Source: Bacillota bacterium (GTDB lineage Bacteria > Bacillota > Clostridia > Acetivibrionales > DSM-1351). Taken from it: DNA of 9,816 nucleotides. A model generated the notes under the pieces. It worked only from the letters and a program-made list of their open reading frames with translations. It ran no database searches and was not told the DNA's origin. Of the stretch, positions 6,034-9,816 are shown piece by piece (the stretch's first letter is position 1; every line of letters begins with the position of its first letter). The translations under genes and the position numbers were made by a program. The stretch is taken from assembly GCA_023443515.1 (NCBI GenBank), contig JAEZUC010000043.1, positions 1 through 9,816 on the forward strand, read 5' to 3'.

Positions 6034-6576
6034 GTGGATTTGTCAAAAGCAGAATTGGCAACCGAAAATATAAATCCTGGACTTGAAAAATATCTTGTTA
6101 TAATGGATTGCCTACATAGTACAGATGTTTCTGAAGACGTGGCTTTTCAAAAAAAGTTTAACGGGTTCTATAGAATGCGTCAGAGAAAACCTGAGTTTTA
6201 TGAAGAATACTTTAATTACCTTGAATCAAATAAAAATCTAAAGGTATCGTTTGATGAAGCATTAACTCATTTTTATAATAAGTTTGACAGAATTGAAGCA
6301 TCATTTTGTAGCAAGTTAGTGGCTACAATTGATAGTGATTTACCTGTTTGGGACACGTTTGTACTTCAAAATTTAGGACTTAAAAAACCTCCACAGTATA
6401 GCAGGGATAGGCTGAACAAAACAATAAATTTATATTCAAAGATTAAAGAGTGGTATTTGAATTTTATGTTTACCGATGAAGGAAAGTATTTAATTGATTT
6501 GTTTGATAGGAAGTATCCTTCGGTGAACATTACTAATGTGAAAAAGATAGATTTAATTCTTTGGCAGATGCGTTAA
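6034..6576 (+). CDS. Uncharacterised 180-residue cytoplasmic cargo protein
   Basis: The frame is open from ATG 6019, but GTG 6034 is the better start: GGGAG (6021-6025) lies 8 nt before it, while ATG 6019 has no ribosome site. The protein is soluble and helical with no signal or membrane segment, and rich in aromatic residues. Conserved-looking blocks are YLVIMDCLHSTDVS near the N-terminus, F-N-G-F-Y-R-M-R, S-F-C-S-K-L-V-A-T-I-D, PVWDTFVLQNLGLK in the middle, and N-V-K-K-I-D-L-I-L-W-Q at the C-terminus. The family resembles widespread hypothetical proteins, but I cannot name it or assign a function. It lies in an A/T-rich cassette between the HNH gene and the cos-like site, where phages often hold accessory genes. 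A defence or lysogenic-conversion role is only a hypothesis. Its stop overlaps the next start (TAATG). Confidence 0.75.
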   Translation: MDLSKAELATENINPGLEKYLVIMDCLHSTDVSEDVAFQKKFNGFYRMRQRKPEFYEEYFNYLESNKNLKVSFDEALTHFYNKFDRIEASFCSKLVATIDSDLPVWDTFVLQNLGLKKPPQYSRDRLNKTINLYSKIKEWYLNFMFTDEGKYLIDLFDRKYPSVNITNVKKIDLILWQMR

Positions 6577-6716
6577 TGGAAACCAATTCCAGAAGTACAC
6601 GTGATGTTAATGTAGCTCCTGTGTATGTTTCTTATTTTAAAAGCAAGAAATTAAGTAGCACGGCTTCGCTTACTAAAGGTACTGGCAGTGGTGCTAAAAT
6701 TGTAAAACCTAATTAG
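6576..6716 (+). CDS. 46-residue hypothetical protein coupled to the gene before it
   Basis: ATG 6576 overlaps the preceding stop codon in TAATG, and the frame runs 46 codons to TAG 6714-6716, whose bases form part of the next gene's AGGAG ribosome site. The product is small, basic and Ser/Thr-rich (METNSRSTRDVNVAPVYVSYF, ending KIVKPN), without a membrane helix. The exact filling of the space between two larger genes and the overlap at both ends favour a real gene, but there is no separate ribosome site, and a degraded remnant is possible. Confidence 0.45.
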   Translation: METNSRSTRDVNVAPVYVSYFKSKKLSSTASLTKGTGSGAKIVKPN

Positions 6717-6727
6717 GAGATTTTAAT

Positions 6728-7168
6728 ATGAAAAGTAAGAAAATCCTGTTTATAATACTGGCAGTGCTATTGACTTTTTCAATAATTATAACTGTAATTA
6801 GCATTTCACAATATAGGATAAAAACAATTACAGATTTCTATAATAATGATGTAAATAAAATTGACAAAATTAATATTACTAATGGAACTAATGGAAATAT
6901 TGTTACTGTTACAGACAAAAAAATGATTAGCGATATATGCAACTATTTATCTAAGTTGAAGTTTAAGCGGATTCATTCTCAACCAAGCTCAGGGTGGTGT
7001 TATAACATTTCTGTTATAGAAAACAAAAAAGAAGTTGTAAATATTGAGTTTATCAGTGATGAGCTTTGTATATTTAACAGGAATGGCAGAAAATATGATG
7101 TTCAAAGGTTTGACAATACAACACTTGAATCAATATATAATACTGCTAAAAGCTTAAAAACAAAATAA
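6728..7168 (+). CDS. Membrane-anchored extracellular hypothetical protein
   Basis: AGGAG (6715-6719) precedes ATG 6728. The 146-residue product begins KSKK and then a hydrophobic helix of about 20 residues (ILFIILAVLLTFSIIITVIS), an anchor or uncleaved signal that places the rest outside the cell. The outer part alternates short strands and turns: I-D-K-I-N-I-T-N-G, a D-K-K-M-I-S-D-I helix, SGWCYNISVIENKKEVVN, FISDELCIFNRNGRKYDV and a final short helix. The layout is reminiscent of small secreted DUF5301-like proteins of Firmicutes, but this is not a firm assignment. It is the last gene of cargo cassette 2 and is followed by a terminator. Confidence 0.75.
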   Translation: MKSKKILFIILAVLLTFSIIITVISISQYRIKTITDFYNNDVNKIDKINITNGTNGNIVTVTDKKMISDICNYLSKLKFKRIHSQPSSGWCYNISVIENKKEVVNIEFISDELCIFNRNGRKYDVQRFDNTTLESIYNTAKSLKTK

Positions 7169-7183
7169 TATCTATTTTCTTTG

Positions 7184-7212
7184 AGTAGGTCCAAAGTGGC
7201 TCTACTTTTTTT
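7184..7212 (+). terminator. Probable terminator of cargo cassette 2
   Basis: AGTAG (7184-7188) pairs with CTACT (7202-7206), with two further C-G pairs after one mismatch and one wobble. Seven T follow (7206-7212). It is only moderately stable but lies 15 nt after the stop codon. Confidence 0.55.
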
Positions 7213-7273
7213 ATAATAGTAACTTATTACTTTTTAACTCCACGTCACGATAGATGTATTTTTTATGCCTACT

Positions 7274-7315
7274 AAGACAATGACTGAGGATAAATATCAA
7301 GAGTATAAATATTAA
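7274..7315 (+). pseudogene. Duplicated HNH 3' end (42-bp repeat, copy 2)
   Basis: This matches the end of the HNH gene at 38 of 42 positions. All four differences are G in copy 1 and A in copy 2. The copy keeps frame and stop, and would encode K-T-M-T-E-D-K-Y-Q-E-Y-K-Y. Upstream similarity ends abruptly. It lies 17 nt before the C-run of the cos-like site, the distance at which an intact HNH gene would be expected, so it probably marks the original HNH end before cargo cassette 2 was acquired. Confidence 0.85.
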
Positions 7316-7332
7316 TGCGTAAAGGTTAGCCA

Positions 7333-7425
7333 CCCCCCCCTAGGGGGTATAAAATCTCTGCAAACCTTAGAGCCACAACCGCTGCCCCCCTTCACGTGAA
7401 TTTTCGCAGAATTAAGCAAGGGGGG
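7333..7425 (+). other. Cos-like palindromic packaging region
   Basis: This stretch holds a C8 run within the 12-bp palindrome CCCCCTAGGGGG (7336-7347), then CCCCCCTT (7385-7392) and its inverse AAGGGGGG (7418-7425), with the 10-bp palindrome TTCACGTGAA (7391-7400) between them. The G+C-rich runs stand out in A/T-rich DNA. In HK97-like phages cos lies just downstream of the HNH gene and before the packaging genes, and this stretch directly follows the repeated HNH tail. The terminase small subunit gene is not seen in the window. Cleavage positions cannot be read from the sequence alone. Confidence 0.55.
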
Positions 7426-7528
7426 ATATCAATTAAGACGGTAATGGGGATGAAAATCCTCAATCCAAGGGGCATACGAGGTATTTTGTTTTGCAAAAAG
7501 GTATTAATGATTGGCGTGAATAAAATCA

Positions 7529-7635
7529 CTTGTAAGTCTTGATAATCAAGGACTTTTGTATAAATTTAGTATACAAGCACTAATAAAGAAAACGCTTAAA
7601 AGACTATGGAAAAATAGTTGTTTTAAGCGTTTTTT
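7529..7635 (+). ncRNA. Candidate small structured RNA ending in a terminator
   Basis: The interval between the cos-like site and the next gene has no convincing ORF but holds three hairpins end to end: AAGTCTTG/CAAGGACTT (7534-7555, one bulge), TTGTATA/TATACAA (7556-7576) and the terminator at 7590-7635. An outer pairing CTTGTA (7529-7534) with TACAAG (7572-7577) could close the first two as an alternative. No clear promoter is visible. A phage small RNA or a leader for the methyltransferase operon is possible. Confidence 0.3.
7590..7635 (+). terminator. Strong intrinsic terminator upstream of the methyltransferase operon
   Basis: A perfect 12-bp stem AAACGCTTAAAA (7590-7601) with TTTTAAGCGTTT (7621-7632) encloses a second 5-bp stem ACTAT/ATAGT, and six T end at 7635. 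It would stop transcription coming from the cos-like region. No protein gene lies directly before it. Confidence 0.9.
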
Positions 7636-7677
7636 GCGTTGATTTTAACATACTGTTTACGCGGAAAGGGATAAAGC

Positions 7678-8118
7678 ATGACCGAGATTGAAAAGCATCA
7701 GATACATGACTTAAGGCTTAAGGGAATAGGGTATAAGGCTATTGCCGCAATACTTGGTATTTCAAGAGACAGTATCAGAGGCTATTGTAAACGCAACGGT
7801 CTTGCAGGGGATTCACAGGCTGTATCACTTAATGTAAAGGAGCAAATAAATCAACATCTTATTTGTGTCTGCTGTAGAAAGCTACTTGTCCAAAATCAGC
7901 GAGGAAGAAGTAAACGATTCTGCTCTGAAGAATGCCGCAGGAAATGGTGGAATGAAAACCGGGACAAGCGAAATAAAAAAGAATCCGCCATATACAAATA
8001 CATTTGCCCCAACTGCAACAAGGAATTCAGCTGCTATGGAAATCGGAACAGAAAATATTGCAGCCACAACTGTTATATAAAATCAAGGTTTTGGAAGGAT
8101 GAGGAAGATGGAATTTAA
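7678..8118 (+). CDS. Helix-turn-helix and double zinc-finger protein
   Basis: A 146-residue protein starting at ATG 7678 after AAAGGG. Residues 5-42 form a homeodomain-like helix-turn-helix (K-G-I-G-Y-K-A-I-A-A-I-L-G-I-S-R-D-S-I-R) as in resolvase C-terminal or sigma-like DNA-binding domains. Two treble-clef-like cysteine clusters follow: C63, C65/C66, C82, C86 and C109, C112, C127, C131, each ending in an FCSEEC or YCSHNC signature. It is probably a DNA-binding regulator or a site-recognition factor. Its 3' end overlaps the adenine methyltransferase by 11 nt, so the two are co-translated. No catalytic residues are seen. Such proteins are common beside phage methyltransferases, but their role is not established to my knowledge. 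Confidence 0.75.
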   Translation: MTEIEKHQIHDLRLKGIGYKAIAAILGISRDSIRGYCKRNGLAGDSQAVSLNVKEQINQHLICVCCRKLLVQNQRGRSKRFCSEECRRKWWNENRDKRNKKESAIYKYICPNCNKEFSCYGNRNRKYCSHNCYIKSRFWKDEEDGI

Positions 8119-9340
8119 AAAGCTAAAAATAGATGCCCTAGTGCCTGCTGAATATAATCCAAGGAAAAAACTAAAGCCCGGTGATTCCGAATTTGAAAAA
8201 ATAAAGAACAGCATAAATGAGTTTGGATATGTTGACCCGGTTATAGTAAATAAGGATTTAACGGTGATTGGTGGGCATCAAAGGATATCAGTACTGAAAA
8301 CATTGGGCTTTACGGAAATCGACTGTGTAATCATAGATATTGATAAGACTAAGGAAAAGGCTTTAAATATAGCTCTTAACAAAATCAGTGGCGAATGGAA
8401 TAAGGAACTGCTGGCTGATTTGATTAAGGATTTGCAGTCGCTTGACTACAATGTATCCTTCACCGGGTTTGACCCTCCTGAAATAGATCAGCTTTTTAGT
8501 GATGTACACTCAAAGGAAATCAAGGAAGATGACTTCGATGTAGATGAAGCTTTGAAAGAACCGACTATTACACAGAAAGGTGATGTTTGGCTCATTGGCA
8601 GACACAGACTTGTGTGTGGAGACAGTACCGATCCCAGTGTATATGATGTTTTGATGGAGGGAAGGAAAGCCAACCTGGTTGTAACTGATCCTCCCTACAA
8701 CGTGGCTTATGAAGCCAAGGCAGGCAAAATACAAAATGACAACCTAAAGAATGAGGAATTTTATGACTTCCTTTTAAAGGCTTTTACTAGTATGGCAGAG
8801 TCTATGGAAAAGGATGCGTCAATATATGTATTCCATGCAGATACAGAAGGTTTAAATTTCAGAAAAGCCTTCAAGGAAGCAGGCTTGTATTTGTCAGGTG
8901 TGTGTATTTGGGCGAAACAAAGTCTGGTGCTTGGCAGGAGTCCTTATCAGTGGAAGCATGAGCCAGTGCTTTTCGGATGGAAAAAGGACGGTACACATAA
9001 ATGGTATGGAGACAGAAAGCAGAGTACCATATGGAACTTTGACAGGCCATCGAAAAATGATTTGCATCCGACAATGAAGCCTATTGCTTTGTGTGCTTAC
9101 CCTATAACCAACAGCAGTATGAGTAACTGCATAGTTCTTGACCCCTTTGGTGGAAGCGGCTCAACCCTAATGGCTTGTGAGCAGACAAACCGTATCTGCC
9201 ACACTATCGAGCTTGACGAAAAATACACTGATGTCATCGTAAAAAGATACATAGATTTTAAGGGAAGTTCAGAGGAAGTGTTTCTTCTTAGGAACGGAAT
9301 GAAAATTGCATACAATAAGTTGGTGGCTGCTAATGAGTAA
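8108..9340 (+). CDS. ParB-domain / N6-adenine DNA methyltransferase fusion
   Basis: A 410-residue protein that should methylate adenine in a specific DNA site. Residues 1-105 form a ParB/Srx-like N-terminal domain with the signature V-I-G-G-H-Q-R (G55-G56-H57-Q58-R59). From about 160 it is a methyltransferase: V-T-D194-P-P-Y197 (motif IV) comes before D345-P-F-G-G-S-G-S-T353 (motif I, AdoMet binding), the order of the beta class. DPPY indicates N6-adenine. An H-P-T-M-K-P-I block precedes motif I, as is usual. ATG 8108 is preferred over ATG 8099 because GGAAGG (8093-8098) is 9 nt from the former and touching the latter. It overlaps its neighbours on both sides. No restriction enzyme is present, so phage self-protection or regulation is likely. 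Confidence 0.93.
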   Translation: MEFKKLKIDALVPAEYNPRKKLKPGDSEFEKIKNSINEFGYVDPVIVNKDLTVIGGHQRISVLKTLGFTEIDCVIIDIDKTKEKALNIALNKISGEWNKELLADLIKDLQSLDYNVSFTGFDPPEIDQLFSDVHSKEIKEDDFDVDEALKEPTITQKGDVWLIGRHRLVCGDSTDPSVYDVLMEGRKANLVVTDPPYNVAYEAKAGKIQNDNLKNEEFYDFLLKAFTSMAESMEKDASIYVFHADTEGLNFRKAFKEAGLYLSGVCIWAKQSLVLGRSPYQWKHEPVLFGWKKDGTHKWYGDRKQSTIWNFDRPSKNDLHPTMKPIALCAYPITNSSMSNCIVLDPFGGSGSTLMACEQTNRICHTIELDEKYTDVIVKRYIDFKGSSEEVFLLRNGMKIAYNKLVAANE

Positions 9341-9693
9341 ACTTACACTTGGCAGCCTTTTTGATGGAAGCGGGGGTTTTCCTTTGGGTGCAGTAATTAA
9401 TGGAATCCTTCCTGTATGGGCAAGTGAAATTGAACCTTTCCCTATACGGGTAACAACAAAGAAACTTCCTTTTGTAAAGCATTATGGGGATATAAGAAAA
9501 ATAAATGGTGCGGAAATTGAGCCTGTGGACATTATAACCTTCGGCTCTCCCTGCACCGACATGTCTGTGGCGGGAAAAAGAGCAGGTCTTGATGGAAAAC
9601 AGTCAGTCCTGTTCTATGAAGCCATCAGAATTATAAAGGAAATGAGGTGTAAAACCAATGGAATGTATCCACGATTTATCGTGTGGGAGAACG
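9333..9693 (+). CDS. C5-cytosine DNA methyltransferase, first exon, split by an intron
   Basis: ATG 9333 (GGTGG upstream, 8-nt overlap with the preceding gene) starts a phage-type Dcm-like cytosine methyltransferase. Motif I is L-F-D-G-S-G-G-F (9-16), the acidic E32 of motif II and D53-I of motif III follow, and motif IV is F-G-S-P-C74 with the catalytic cysteine, then S-V-A-G-K-R-A-G-L-D-G. The frame reaches F-I-V-W-E119-N120, the start of motif VI (ENV), and there homology stops. The Val codon is split after its first base (G 9693) and the next bases are a group II intron start, causing a stop at 9708-9710. Without splicing, the enzyme lacks motifs VI-X and would be inactive. Confidence 0.88.
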
Positions 9694-9816
9694 GTGCGAC
9701 ACGTTTCTAACTGAAAAGGTTAGGCACTAAATAAAAGAACGTGAAAATGTTCTGTTTAGGAGAACTGATAGCCTGATAAGTGGAATGAGGGAGTAACGCC
9801 CCAAAACGCTTACACT
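9694..9816 (+). mobile_element. 5' end of a bacterial group II intron
   Basis: The sequence from 9694 begins GTGCGAC, matching the group II intron 5' consensus GUGYG. It then folds into a series of domain I-like helices: CTAAC (9707-9711) with GTTAG (9719-9723); CTAAA...AGAAC (9736-9740) with GTTCT (9749-9753)...TTTAG, with a GAAA-containing loop; and GGG (9789-9791) with CCC (9799-9801). The intron runs past the right edge, so neither its reverse transcriptase gene, domains V-VI nor 3' boundary is visible. Orientation is sense to the methyltransferase, as needed for splicing. Confidence 0.82.

Noticed and set aside
7444..7542. 32-codon + strand ORF after the cos-like site
   Set aside because: No ribosome site and no recognisable features; it ends within the hairpin region, so it is better seen as non-coding.
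9306..9332. Upstream TTG start of the cytosine methyltransferase at 9306
   Set aside because: The ATG at 9333 directly precedes the conserved motif I strand and fits the 8-nt overlap style of this operon; the extra 9 residues look unrelated.
9736..9753. TGTTCT in the intron pairing with the exon end AGAACG as EBS1-IBS1
   Set aside because: The complement exists, but TGTTCT already pairs in a local stem and lies too close to the intron 5' end for the usual EBS1 loop; probably coincidence.
1..9816. CRISPR arrays, tRNA genes, insertion-sequence transposases, integrase or attachment sites
   Set aside because: I read for spaced repeats, cloverleaf or T-loop signatures, transposase motifs and tRNA-end repeats and saw none that hold up.

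Overview
This window looks like part of a prophage, or a phage genome, from a low-GC Firmicute, most likely a Clostridia member (an inference from A/T-rich codon use, strong AGGAGG-type ribosome sites and the gene families present). Every convincing gene is on the + strand. The order replication gene, VRR-NUC nuclease, DUF1492 regulator, HNH endonuclease, cos-like site, DNA methyltransferases is typical of the early-to-late junction of HK97-like siphophages. The terminase and head genes would be expected to the right of the window.

Region 1 (1-3909) is the replication and regulation block: a DUF4406 nucleotide-hydrolase-like protein, a large primase-helicase, a VRR-NUC nuclease, a 20-codon leader-like ORF and a DUF1492 sigma-like late regulator. 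The genes are tightly packed or overlapping. A 125-bp element with long inverted repeats of a CCCGGT motif follows the primase and could be the replication origin. A strong terminator closes the block.

Region 2 (about 3960-5490) is an A/T-rich cargo cassette of small membrane and secreted proteins. A possible 17-bp operator precedes it and a strong terminator ends it. Two of its three genes carry lesions, a frameshift and an in-frame UAA, so the cassette appears to be decaying.

Region 3 (about 5490-7425) is the HNH/cos junction. The HNH gene is complete except that its likely ancestral ATG start reads ATA. A second A/T-rich cargo cassette of three unrecognised genes lies between the HNH gene and a cos-like palindromic site. 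The last 42 bp of the HNH gene are duplicated on the far side of this cassette, next to the cos-like site. This indicates that the cassette was inserted at the HNH 3' end.

Region 4 (7430-7640) has no convincing gene. It holds three consecutive hairpins, the last a very strong terminator, and may encode a small structured RNA.

Region 5 (7678-9816) is a modification block of three overlapping genes: a helix-turn-helix/zinc-finger protein, a ParB-N6-adenine methyltransferase fusion and a C5-cytosine methyltransferase. The last is cut exactly inside its catalytic ENV motif by the 5' end of a group II intron, which runs off the right edge.
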